Shown here piece by piece: positions 8,219 to 15,080 of a stretch of 64,000 bases of DNA. The position numbers and the translations under genes are program-made. Source of the stretch: CAZMHL01 sp045605445 (GTDB lineage: Bacteria; Bacillota; Clostridia; RGIG6154); contig JAZUPZ010000021.1 of NCBI GenBank assembly GCA_045605445.1, positions 1 through 64,000 of the forward strand, in the 5' to 3' direction. Position 1 is the stretch's first letter, and each line of letters opens with the position of its first letter. The notes below the pieces were generated by a model. It made no database searches. It had not been told where the DNA came from and saw only the letters and a list, made by a program, of their open reading frames with translations.

Positions 8219-8247
8219 ATTTTAGCACATAAACCGTTTGTTGTCAA
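8219..8247 (-). promoter_or_regulatory. Promoter of the mntP riboswitch transcript
   Basis: Minus strand: TTGACA (8247-8242), 17 bases, TAAAAT (8224-8219), immediately upstream of the aptamer. Confidence 0.8.
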
Positions 8248-8287
8248 TTGAGTAAATAGCAGGTTAGTGTATTATTTTTATTTAAGC

Positions 8288-8491
8288 TTATTTTTTTACA
8301 ACAAAAGAAGTGATTTTTTTAATAACTGAAATAAAACATTTTAACGGATGTCGTTTCTTTTTTAATTTAACATACATTTCGCATCTTTGTCCGTTGTTAT
8401 ACTCAAGGTACGGACATACTGTTGATTGATTATCTATATTGTAACTGTCTTTACCTGTCTGACATTTTGGACATAATTTTTTGTTATACAT
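8288..8491 (-). CDS. Small cysteine-containing basic protein (67 aa), unknown
   Basis: Starts MYNKKLCPKCQTGKD: a CPKC knuckle near the N-terminus and two or three more cysteines (VCPYLEYNNGQRCEMY) could bind zinc. The C-terminal third is basic (KLKKKRHPLK, then VIKKITSFVVKK). The ATG has AAGGAG seven bases upstream, a good site that argues for real translation. It is the second gene after the small membrane protein at 8663-8908, with a leader of three hairpins between them, and may belong to the phase-variable unit. No family recognised. Confidence 0.6.
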   Translation of the reverse strand: MYNKKLCPKCQTGKDSYNIDNQSTVCPYLEYNNGQRCEMYVKLKKKRHPLKCFISVIKKITSFVVKK

Positions 8492-8514
8492 TACTCCACT
8501 CCTTATTCAGTTTT

Positions 8515-8602
8515 CCTGCAACTGCTGAAAGCAGTTGCAGGAGAGGAGAAATTATTACAACTGAAAGAGTTGTAACAAACATAGTTAACCGGACTGTTCC
8601 GG
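8515..8602 (-). other. Three consecutive hairpins in the leader of the 67-aa gene
   Basis: On the minus strand in order: CCGGA/TCCGG with a 4-base loop (8602-8589); TTACAACT/AGTTGTAA with a 5-base loop (8575-8555); CCTGCAACTGC/GCAGTTGCAGG with loop TTTCA (8541-8515). The second and third share the core CAACT..CTTTCAG..TTG. No U run follows any of them, so they are not ordinary terminators. They could stabilise RNA, mark a processing site or bind a protein. Confidence 0.5.
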
Positions 8603-8662
8603 ATGCATAATTGTGGGTATATATTATAAGTTAAAAATATAATACCCGTATTACAGCATAAT

Positions 8663-8908
8663 TTAACGCATGAATTTCAAAAGTAGTTTGCCTAATAAGG
8701 GTATTGCGGAAACATATAGTTTTTTTAATCTTCGCTTCCAATATTTGCGTTCTCTTCCGAATGAACGTGCTATCTCTGATTTTATGTAAGCCTTTTCATT
8801 ATTGAAAGGAATAATTATCTTTGTATAAACAAGAATCATTATTATCAATGACAAACATATTACAATAATAGAAACTGAACGAAATAAAACACTGTTAACC
8901 TCAACCAT
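8663..8908 (-). CDS. Small single-span membrane protein (81 aa), unknown
   Basis: A hydrophobic segment at about residues 11-35 (SVSIIVICLSLIIMILVYTK) follows a short N-terminus; the rest is strongly basic (SFGRERKYWKRRLKKLY) and ends in a second weakly hydrophobic helix (AIPLLGKLLLKFMR). The ATG has AAGGAGGG seven bases upstream, among the best ribosome binding sites here. No fixed promoter is visible in the 86 bp between its start and the recombination sites at 9003-9059; the only good promoter nearby lies in the predicted invertible segment and now faces the other way. It is therefore the likely target of the switch. No homologue recognised. Confidence 0.7.
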   Translation of the reverse strand: MVEVNSVLFRSVSIIVICLSLIIMILVYTKIIIPFNNEKAYIKSEIARSFGRERKYWKRRLKKLYVSAIPLLGKLLLKFMR

Positions 8909-8993
8909 TTTTTAGCCCTCCTTGATGTTTGTAAATTGAGTTGCTGTGCTAAAAATGAAACAGACAGTCTCAGCCGGTTCATTTTGGAATAAA

Positions 8994-9037
8994 AAATTGC
9001 CTACAACACAATCTAAATTATGCGGTAACGGCAATTT
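8994..9037 (-). terminator. Terminator-like hairpin around the first recombination site
   Basis: Perfect 8-bp arms AAATTGCC (8994-9001) and GGCAATTT (9030-9037) enclose site 1, whose own arms extend the stem. On the minus strand the hairpin is followed by TTTTTTATT. It would stop transcripts heading toward the small genes at 8908-8288 unless one arm is moved away by recombination. Confidence 0.5.
9003..9026 (+). repeat. Recombination-like core site 1 (diverged)
   Basis: Nine-base arms ACAACACAA and TTATGCGGT flank the six-base spacer TCTAAA (9012-9017). It has the same orientation as site 2, 33 bp away, and is inverted relative to site 3. Confidence 0.6.
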
Positions 9038-9059
9038 CACATAATCTAAATTATGTGGT
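9036..9059 (+). repeat. Recombination-like core site 2
   Basis: Arms TTCACATAA and TTATGTGGT around spacer TCTAAA (9045-9050). Twenty-two consecutive bases are the exact reverse complement of part of site 3. Confidence 0.7.
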
Positions 9060-9136
9060 AAGTGTATTATTATTTTGTACGGTTTGATAATTTATTTTAC
9101 AAAAAAATTACTGAAGAAAAATTGTAAACTAAAAAA

Positions 9137-9202
9137 GAACATAGTTTTCAGACCAATGCAAAATAAAAAATACATTGGTCTGAAAGTTATGCTCTTTTTC
9201 TG
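9137..9202. terminator. Two-way terminator inside the invertible segment
   Basis: Arms of 25 bases (22 matching) separated by a 14-base A/T loop; the inner 13 bases, TTTCAGACCAATG and its complement, are perfect. Each strand ends in a T-rich stretch (CTCTTTTTC on plus, TTCTTTTTTAG on minus). It sits behind the promoter in either orientation and would block read-through from the recombinase gene. Confidence 0.75.
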
Positions 9203-9243
9203 TAATAAAATGATAAACAAATAGAAATTGTCTGCGAAAAATG

Positions 9244-9272
9244 TTGACAAAAGTTGAATGCGATGCTATAAT
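9244..9272 (+). promoter_or_regulatory. Consensus promoter in the invertible segment
   Basis: TTGACA (9244-9249), 17 bases, TATAAT (9267-9272). As it stands, transcription starts near 9280 and meets the palindromic site 3 plus a T7 run about 50 bases later, so only a short RNA would result. Confidence 0.85.
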
Positions 9273-9304
9273 ACTTGTACAAATTTATGTAATAAATATT
9301 TTGC

Positions 9305-9328
9305 ACCACATAATTTAGATTATGTGGT
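9305..9328 (+). repeat. Recombination-like core site 3 (inverted), also a terminator
   Basis: Arms ACCACATAA and TTATGTGGT are perfect inverted repeats around the asymmetric spacer TTTAGA (9314-9319), the reverse complement of the spacer in sites 1 and 2. On the plus strand the hairpin is followed by TGTTTTTTT, so it doubles as an intrinsic terminator for the promoter at 9244-9272. Confidence 0.75.
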
Positions 9329-9334
9329 GTTTTT

Positions 9335-10180
9335 TTAACACCTTAAAAGTCCGAGTTTTTGAATCTGTCTTCTGTGAATTTCACCTGTTTCCATTGTATA
9401 TATTCTCGTGGTGTTTACACTTGAATGTCCAAGTATGTCGGCGAGTCTTACTATATCTTTTTGCACAGAATAGAATGTTCTGGCAAACAGATGTCTTAAA
9501 TTGTGTGGGAAAACCTTTTCTTTTGAAACATTTGCACTTATGCAAAGCTTTTTCATATCCGCCCAGATGTTACTTCTGTCCAGAGGTTTTCCGTTTTTGC
9601 TTATAAACACACAGCCTGTGGTTATTTGTCTTTCTTTTGCATATTTCAGTAATATGCTGCAGAGCTCGTTGGGGATAATAATAACTCTTGTTTTTCCTTT
9701 TAGGTGAATTACAGCCTTTTTATTTCTTATGTTTTCAACCGTAATATATTTAAGTTCCGATACTCTTATTCCGGTGGCACAAATGGTTTGCATTAGCGTA
9801 TAAAGTCTTTTGTTTCCCTTATTTTTGGCAGCGGACAGAAGTCTTTGATATTCTTCTTTTGTCAAATCCCTTTCCTCGTTTGCAAAAAGTTGTTTTTGAA
9901 TTCTCAGGGACTTTACCTTTAAATCAAACCATTCCTGAAACACAAAAAAACTGTTGATTGAAGATAAAGTTGCGTTAACACTTGCCGGAGCATATTTTTC
10001 AATAAGTTCATTCTTATATTTAAGAACTAATTGTTTTGTGAGGGGAACATCGTTGCACCAAGCTTTAAATACAATAATATCGTGAACATATTTATTGATG
10101 GTGGAAGAAGATTTTTCTTCGTTAATAAGATTATTTTTAAATTGTATGATGTGATTAGTTGTTATTTTTCTCATTTTCAA
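9335..10180 (-). CDS. Tyrosine recombinase (XerC/D-like), probable DNA invertase
   Basis: A 281-residue site-specific recombinase. The N-terminal half is a SAM-like core-binding domain (HIIQFKNNLINEEKSSSTIN); the C-terminal half has the catalytic set: R in GIRVSELKYI, H-x-x-R in PHNLRHLFART, H in LGHSSVNTTRIYT with the nucleophile Y. Length matches stand-alone XerC-like enzymes and phase-variation recombinases rather than long phage integrases. The start is a TTG at 10180 five bases after AAGGAG; the ATG two codons on (10174) is an alternative with an 11-base gap. No phage or conjugation genes accompany it. It lies next to inverted core sites and likely acts on them. A palindrome in its promoter region (TTTTTCACAATAGTGATAAAA region, about 10197-10216) may be an operator. 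Confidence 0.9.
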   Translation of the reverse strand: MKMRKITTNHIIQFKNNLINEEKSSSTINKYVHDIIVFKAWCNDVPLTKQLVLKYKNELIEKYAPASVNATLSSINSFFVFQEWFDLKVKSLRIQKQLFANEERDLTKEEYQRLLSAAKNKGNKRLYTLMQTICATGIRVSELKYITVENIRNKKAVIHLKGKTRVIIIPNELCSILLKYAKERQITTGCVFISKNGKPLDRSNIWADMKKLCISANVSKEKVFPHNLRHLFARTFYSVQKDIVRLADILGHSSVNTTRIYTMETGEIHRRQIQKLGLLRC

Positions 10181-10255
10181 ATCATCTCCTTTTCTCTATT
10201 TTATCACTATTGTGAAAAAATATTATGTAGGGGATAAAACAGAAAAATTGTAATG

Positions 10256-10272
10256 ATTACTGAAGAAAAATT
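10256..10272 (+). repeat. Copy of a 17-bp direct repeat
   Basis: ATTACTGAAGAAAAATT occurs here and at 9107-9123 inside the invertible segment, with further similarity beyond. It flanks the recombinase gene on both sides. Confidence 0.6.
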
Positions 10273-10278
10273 TATAAT

Positions 10279-10312
10279 AAAAAAAGGACATCAAGCCTGA
10301 TGTCCTTTTTTG
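10279..10312 (-). terminator. Terminator of the repeat-protein gene
   Basis: Arms AAAAAGGACATCA and TGATGTCCTTTTT around AGCC, directly downstream of the minus-strand gene ending at 10324. Confidence 0.85.
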
Positions 10313-10323
10313 TAAAGCTTTAA

Positions 10324-11946
10324 TTAGTTAGCTGATTTAACTGAAAGAAGTTTACCGTCAGCATCAAATGTGTAATAGTAGTTACCAAATCTGTAGCAGG
10401 TATTGTCATTTGCATTGTGGTCAGCTGATGTAACTGCAGAACCGTCAGCTTTTCTGAAGAGGTATCTGCCTTCAGCCAATGTCATCCAACCTGTCTGGAA
10501 TTCTCCGTCGATGTAGTATCTGTATTTGCCGTCTTCATCAAGTGTAAGACCGTTCTTGATACCCTGTTCTGGAGCAAGAACATAGTCAGACATAACAGCA
10601 TTACCGTCTACGTTTTCAACTGTGATAAGTGTACCTGTAGGACGGAAATCAAAGAATTCAGCACCAACCTGTGTACCGTAGGTTGTAATTGCAGCGCCGT
10701 CTACAGAAGAGAAGTAGAATTTGTAATATCCTTCTGTACCCGGTAATACTTTCCAGCCTGTTAACGGAGCTCCGCCAACATAATATCTGTATTTACCGTC
10801 ATCATCTTTAACAACGTCTGTGCCCTTAGGTGATTCTTCTTCTGTGTATGGTGTCTGGTAGTAACCAATCCATCTTCCTTCTTCATCAAGGTTGTAAATT
10901 GTGTGACCAATCTGGTTGGTTCCTGACAACATTGTGCCTGTCGCTTTAGAGAAGTAATATTTGTAACCATCAATGTACTGCCATCCAATAAGATATTCAT
11001 TATCAACGTAGTATCTTGTGACACCGTCTTCTGTGATAAATCCGTTCTTATGTTTGTAGAGGATAGGTGTACCATCTTCTTCGTAGCTTTCGATAAGTCT
11101 TCCGTCAACATAAAAGTCGTAGTACTGGCTACCAACTCTGATGTTTTTACCAATCATAGCAGCGCCGTATCTTGCAGCTGATTTTGAGAAGTAATATCTG
11201 TAACCTGCATCAGTTGTAACCCAACCAACCTGAGCAACACCGTTTTTGTAGCATCTGTAATATCCGTCTTCATCAAGTGTGATTTCAGGATCATCCATTT
11301 CAATAACAGTATCTTCTTTTGTAGCAAGATCTTCTGCTGTGTATGTAGCAGGTTCACCAACAACGATAACATCTTCAGGATTGTCAGGATTTGTCATTTT
11401 GAGCTTCAATGTAACCTTGAAATCAGGGTTAGCATCAAGGATAGCCTGATCAACGTGAATAGCAGCTGTGAAGTTCTTTACAGACTCACAAATCTGTTTG
11501 TATGTGATGTTTGCATCATAAGCTGCAACAACAGGGTATTCAACGCCTTCTTCAAGTTCCATACCGTCTGTAGGAATAACGATCCATCCGAATGAGCCGT
11601 AGTTACCTGCAAGGTAACAGTTGTCAGCTACGATTTTGTCTCCTGCAAAACCTTCAAATGTGAGGTAGAAGTCTACTTTCCATGGAAGGAATCCGTTAGG
11701 ACGAGCCTCTTCTACAGTTTCGTTTGTTTTGAAGTTCATAACGATCTCCAAAGGTCTGTTGATTGTGTCATCACCGCTTGGCCAGCACATATAGTCGTGG
11801 TCAGCTGCTGTAAGAGTCATTCTTGGTAATACTGTAACTTCCGCTTCAGGGGAGTTAACTGTTGTATCAGCAAGAGCAGTAATGCCAACTGTGCCTATAA
11901 CCATCGCAAGAGCAAGGATTATAGATAATACTTTTTTTGCTTTCAT
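10324..11946 (-). CDS. Secreted protein with cell-wall/glucan-binding-type aromatic repeats
   Basis: A 540-residue exported protein. The signal peptide is MKAKKVLSIILALAMVIGTV followed by GITALA, with likely cleavage near residue 26. Residues about 30-215 form a domain of no recognised family, possibly beta-rich (EIVMNFKTNETVEEARPNG, YLAGNYGSFGWIVIP). Residues about 220-540 hold four or five copies of an aromatic repeat, with cores such as YYRCYKNGVAQVGWV, TRYYVDNEYLIGWQYI, KYRYYVGGAPLTGWKV and KYRYYIDGEFQTGWMT. The pattern Y-x-Y-Y-x-x-G-x-x-x-x-G-W resembles choline- or glucan-binding repeats that hold proteins to surface polymers. It has its own promoter and terminator. The gene borders the recombinase gene but is not inside the predicted switch. 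Confidence 0.8.
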   Translation of the reverse strand: MKAKKVLSIILALAMVIGTVGITALADTTVNSPEAEVTVLPRMTLTAADHDYMCWPSGDDTINRPLEIVMNFKTNETVEEARPNGFLPWKVDFYLTFEGFAGDKIVADNCYLAGNYGSFGWIVIPTDGMELEEGVEYPVVAAYDANITYKQICESVKNFTAAIHVDQAILDANPDFKVTLKLKMTNPDNPEDVIVVGEPATYTAEDLATKEDTVIEMDDPEITLDEDGYYRCYKNGVAQVGWVTTDAGYRYYFSKSAARYGAAMIGKNIRVGSQYYDFYVDGRLIESYEEDGTPILYKHKNGFITEDGVTRYYVDNEYLIGWQYIDGYKYYFSKATGTMLSGTNQIGHTIYNLDEEGRWIGYYQTPYTEEESPKGTDVVKDDDGKYRYYVGGAPLTGWKVLPGTEGYYKFYFSSVDGAAITTYGTQVGAEFFDFRPTGTLITVENVDGNAVMSDYVLAPEQGIKNGLTLDEDGKYRYYIDGEFQTGWMTLAEGRYLFRKADGSAVTSADHNANDNTCYRFGNYYYTFDADGKLLSVKSAN

Positions 11947-12020
11947 TTTTTATCTTCCTTTCTGTTTTTTTTGGTGTTGCTTTTTTATGCCCACAACAAC
12001 ACTGCATAAATATTTACTTT

Positions 12021-12049
12021 ATTTTATCATCGTTTTTTTCATTTGTCAA
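12021..12049 (-). promoter_or_regulatory. Promoter of the repeat-protein gene
   Basis: Minus strand: TTGACA (12049-12044), 17 bases, TAAAAT (12026-12021). Confidence 0.8.
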
Positions 12050-12081
12050 TATTTTAAATTAAAATAAATTCATTAAATAAC

Positions 12082-12116
12082 AAAAAACTAAGACACCTTG
12101 ATATCTTAGTTTTTCG
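12082..12116 (-). terminator. Terminator of the pflB-pflA operon
   Basis: Arms AAAAACTAAGA and TCTTAGTTTTT; the left arm on the minus strand overlaps the pflA stop codon. Confidence 0.8.
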
Positions 12117-12816
12117 TTATCAGTTTCTCAAGTAAAACAATATCTTCTTTTTCAGGCTCCGGAATATGCGAAAACGGAAAGTTAATTTTCATGCGGTCAT
12201 ACTTGACCTGACATATTTTTTTAAAAGGCAACAGTTCGGTTTTCTTGACACATGAATGAGTGTTTGCCAACTCATTCAGCTTCAATATATTTTCCTCATT
12301 GTCATTGACAGTAGGGATAATAACCTGCCTTAATGTAACCGGAATCTTCTTTTTTTCAAGTATTGAAAGAAACTTCAAGGGTTTTTCAATACTGCACCCT
12401 GCATATTTTTTATAACTGTATTCATCGGTATATTTAATGTCAAGAAGAACATAGTCGGTTTCATTTAAAAGCTGTTCAACAGAATCGTTAAGAATGCTTC
12501 CGGAGGTGTCAAGACATGTGTTTATTTTCTCTTTGTGACATAGCTGAAAAAGCTCTTTTACAAAATCAGCCTGGAGGAGAGGTTCTCCGCCCGAAACTGT
12601 TATTCCGCCAGTATTCTTGAAGTATTCTTTGAAACGTATAACTTTGTCAAGCACTTCAGACGGACTGTAAATATTTCCTTCGCTGGAATCCCACGTGTCA
12701 GGGTTATGACAGCAGTTGCATCTTAAATTGCAACCCTGCATAAATACTACAAAACGAATCCCCGGTCCATCTACCGTTCCCAGACTTTGAAAAGAGTTTA
12801 TACGGCCTTTTGTCAT
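12106..12816 (-). CDS. pflA: Pyruvate formate-lyase activating enzyme
   Basis: A radical-SAM enzyme that uses S-adenosylmethionine and a 4Fe-4S cluster to place the glycyl radical on PflB. The cluster cysteines are in CNLRCNCC (Cys29, Cys33, Cys36), the C-x3-C-x2-C arrangement; VSGGEPLLQ (about residue 73) is the SAM-contact GGE motif. The opening segment INSFQSLGTVDGPGIRFVVF is typical of PFL activases. At 236 residues it is a normal length. Its ATG overlaps the pflB stop (ATGA), so translation is coupled to pflB. Confidence 0.96.
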   Translation of the reverse strand: MTKGRINSFQSLGTVDGPGIRFVVFMQGCNLRCNCCHNPDTWDSSEGNIYSPSEVLDKVIRFKEYFKNTGGITVSGGEPLLQADFVKELFQLCHKEKINTCLDTSGSILNDSVEQLLNETDYVLLDIKYTDEYSYKKYAGCSIEKPLKFLSILEKKKIPVTLRQVIIPTVNDNEENILKLNELANTHSCVKKTELLPFKKICQVKYDRMKINFPFSHIPEPEKEDIVLLEKLITKN

Positions 12817-15044
12817 AAGCTTTTGTGGAATGTTCTGCTGATAACTTCTCTTTGCTGTTCCCTGGAAAGCTTGTGGAAGTTAACGGCATAACCTGAAACT
12901 CTGATGGTAAGGTTCGGATAAGCGTCCGGATTTTCATAAGCCTCCATAAGTGTTTCTCTGTTAAGAACGTTAACATTGATATGGTGAGCTTTTTTTGAAA
13001 AGTATCCGTCAAGGATGGAAACAAGATTTTCAATTCTTTCATTTTCATCTTTTCCCAGAGCATCCGGGGTGATTGAAAACGTATTTGAAACACCGTCGCG
13101 ACAATCGTCGTAACTGATCTTTGCTACTGAATTAAGAGAAGCAAGAGCACCGTTTTCTTCTCGGTTATGCATTGGATTTGCACCAGGAGCAAATGCCTCT
13201 TTTGCTTTTCTTCCGTCGGGAGTTGCACCGGTGTTTTTTCCGTACATTACGTTGGATGTTATGGTAAGAACGGAAAGGGTGTGAATTGCATTTCTGTAAG
13301 TGGGTGTTTTTCGCAGTTCAGTAATAACCTTGTGCGACATTTCTTTGGCAATAAGGTCAACTCTGTCATCATCATTGCCGTATTTCGGAAAATCTCCGGT
13401 TGTCTCAAAATCAACTATGAATCCATCTTCGTTCTTTATGGGACGGACGTCAGCATATTTGATTGCACTCAGCGAATCTGCAACAACAGAAAGTCCAGCA
13501 ATGCCAAAAGCCATAAAACGTTCTACAGATGAGTCGTGCAGAGCCATCTGTGATTTCTCGTAAGCGTATTTGTCATGCATATAATGAATTATGTTCATTG
13601 TATTAACATAAAGATTGCTTAACCAGCTGATATATTTGTCAAAACGTTCCATAACGGTATTATAGTCGAGTTTTTCGGCATCAAGTACCGGCATCTGCGG
13701 TCCGATATGAATGTTGCTGTCAGCATCATATCCGCCATTTATGGCTATTAAGAGTAGTTTTGCAAGGTTGCAACGTGCTCCGAAAAATTGCATCTGCTTT
13801 CCGACTTTCATAGCAGAAACACAACATGCAATTGCATAGTCATCGCCGTAAATAGGACGCATAACGTCGTCATTTTCATATTGAATCGAGTCTGTATCTG
13901 CGGATACTTTTGCACAGAATTTTTTGAAGTTTTCCGGCAGGGAAACAGACCAGAGAATAGTAAGGTTTGGTTCGGGAGAAGAACCGAGAGTATAAAGAGT
14001 ATTGAGCATACGGAAACTGTTTTTTGAAACGAGAGTTTTTCCGTTTTTTCCCATACCGCCGATGGCTTCTGTAATCCACATCGGGTCACCGCCGAAAAGC
14101 TCATTATATTCCGGAGTGCGCAAATGTCTTGCTATACGAAGCTTTATAACAAAGTCGTCCATAAGTTCCTGAGCGCCTTCCTCTGTAAGCGTTCCGTTTG
14201 CAAGGTCACGTTCAATATAAATATCAAAGAAGGTGCTTACTCTGCCTAAAGACATTGCGGCGCCGTTTTGTTCTTTTATCGCTGCAAGGTAAGCAAAGTA
14301 TGTCCACTGTATTGCTTCTTTGGCATTTGATGCAGGTTCGCTTATATCAAAACCGTATTGGTTTGCCATTTCTTTCATATATCCAAGGAATACAATCTGT
14401 CTTCTGAGTTCTTCAGATAAACGAATTTCCTCTTCGCAGAATGTGCCTTTGGCAAGCTTGCTTTTGTCTTTTTGTTTTTCTTCTATAAGATGGTCAATGC
14501 CGTATAAGGCAACTCGTCTGTAGTCGCCGATAATTCTGCCTCTGCCATAGGCATCGGGAAGACCTGTAATAACGTGGCATCTTCTTGCAAGACGCATTTC
14601 CTCAGTATAAGTGCGGAAAACACCGTCGTTATGAGTTGTACGGTATTTAAATGCCTGTTCAACCTTTTCGCTTAATTTGTAACCGTAAGCATCACAAGCT
14701 TGACGGACCATTCTGATTCCGCCGAAGGGATTAACACTTCTTTTTAAAGGAGAATCGGTCTGCATACCTACAATTATTTCGTTATCCTTATCTATGTAAC
14801 CCGGGGCAAAAGTTGTAAGGGAAGACACTGTTTCTGTGTCAATATCAAGAACACCGCCTTTTCTTCTTTCTTCGGCGAAAAGATTCTGAACCTTGTCCAT
14901 CAAGGCTTTTGTACGGGGAGTAGCACCGGCAAGGAAACTGCTGTCTCCAATATATTCTTTGTAATTTGACTGAATGAAGTCGCGGACATTTATTTCATTT
15001 TTCCAGAGTGTTCCGTTAAAACCGTTCCAATTCGTATGTTCCAT
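12813..15044 (-). CDS. pflB: Formate C-acetyltransferase (pyruvate formate-lyase)
   Basis: Converts pyruvate and CoA to acetyl-CoA and formate under anaerobic conditions by glycyl-radical chemistry. The protein has 743 residues from the ATG at 15044, which follows AAAGGAG by seven bases; a longer open frame upstream lacks a ribosome binding site. The active-site cysteine pair is in IACCVSAMK (about residue 410) and the radical glycine in IRVSGYAVNF (about residue 717), both as expected. Oxygen sensitivity of this enzyme implies an anaerobe. It is the first gene of the pflB-pflA operon and is preceded by a structured leader ending in a terminator, which should control it by attenuation. Confidence 0.97.
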   Translation of the reverse strand: MEHTNWNGFNGTLWKNEINVRDFIQSNYKEYIGDSSFLAGATPRTKALMDKVQNLFAEERRKGGVLDIDTETVSSLTTFAPGYIDKDNEIIVGMQTDSPLKRSVNPFGGIRMVRQACDAYGYKLSEKVEQAFKYRTTHNDGVFRTYTEEMRLARRCHVITGLPDAYGRGRIIGDYRRVALYGIDHLIEEKQKDKSKLAKGTFCEEEIRLSEELRRQIVFLGYMKEMANQYGFDISEPASNAKEAIQWTYFAYLAAIKEQNGAAMSLGRVSTFFDIYIERDLANGTLTEEGAQELMDDFVIKLRIARHLRTPEYNELFGGDPMWITEAIGGMGKNGKTLVSKNSFRMLNTLYTLGSSPEPNLTILWSVSLPENFKKFCAKVSADTDSIQYENDDVMRPIYGDDYAIACCVSAMKVGKQMQFFGARCNLAKLLLIAINGGYDADSNIHIGPQMPVLDAEKLDYNTVMERFDKYISWLSNLYVNTMNIIHYMHDKYAYEKSQMALHDSSVERFMAFGIAGLSVVADSLSAIKYADVRPIKNEDGFIVDFETTGDFPKYGNDDDRVDLIAKEMSHKVITELRKTPTYRNAIHTLSVLTITSNVMYGKNTGATPDGRKAKEAFAPGANPMHNREENGALASLNSVAKISYDDCRDGVSNTFSITPDALGKDENERIENLVSILDGYFSKKAHHINVNVLNRETLMEAYENPDAYPNLTIRVSGYAVNFHKLSREQQREVISRTFHKSL

Positions 15045-15080
15045 ATATATTCTCCTTTCGTGCAAATATGTTTTTAGAAT

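Larger units (their letters stand above)
9045..9319. mobile_element. Predicted invertible promoter segment
   Basis: Bounded by the six-base spacers of site 2 and site 3, which are in inverted orientation. The segment holds a consensus promoter, a two-way terminator and no open reading frame. Sites of the form 9-base arm, 6-base spacer, 9-base arm are typical cores for tyrosine recombinases, and such a gene ends 7 bp beyond site 3. In the present orientation the promoter points away from the small genes (inferred OFF). Nothing else of note is seen in the 425-bp gap 8909-9334. Confidence 0.7.

Noticed and set aside
9003..9328. The three repeats as ordinary terminators or scattered REP-like palindromes only
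   Set aside because: Sites 1 and 2 lack a T run right after the core palindrome (only a separate outer stem around site 1 has one), all share an asymmetric spacer with defined orientation, and they enclose a promoter next to a tyrosine recombinase gene. Termination alone does not explain this.
9335..10180. Recombinase as the integrase of a prophage or integrative element
   Set aside because: There are no phage, excisionase or conjugation genes nearby, no tRNA attachment site, and the protein is of the short stand-alone type.
10324..11946. Repeat-protein gene as the target of the promoter switch
   Set aside because: It has its own consensus promoter and terminator on the minus strand, far from the inverted sites, and lies upstream of the recombinase rather than beyond the switch.
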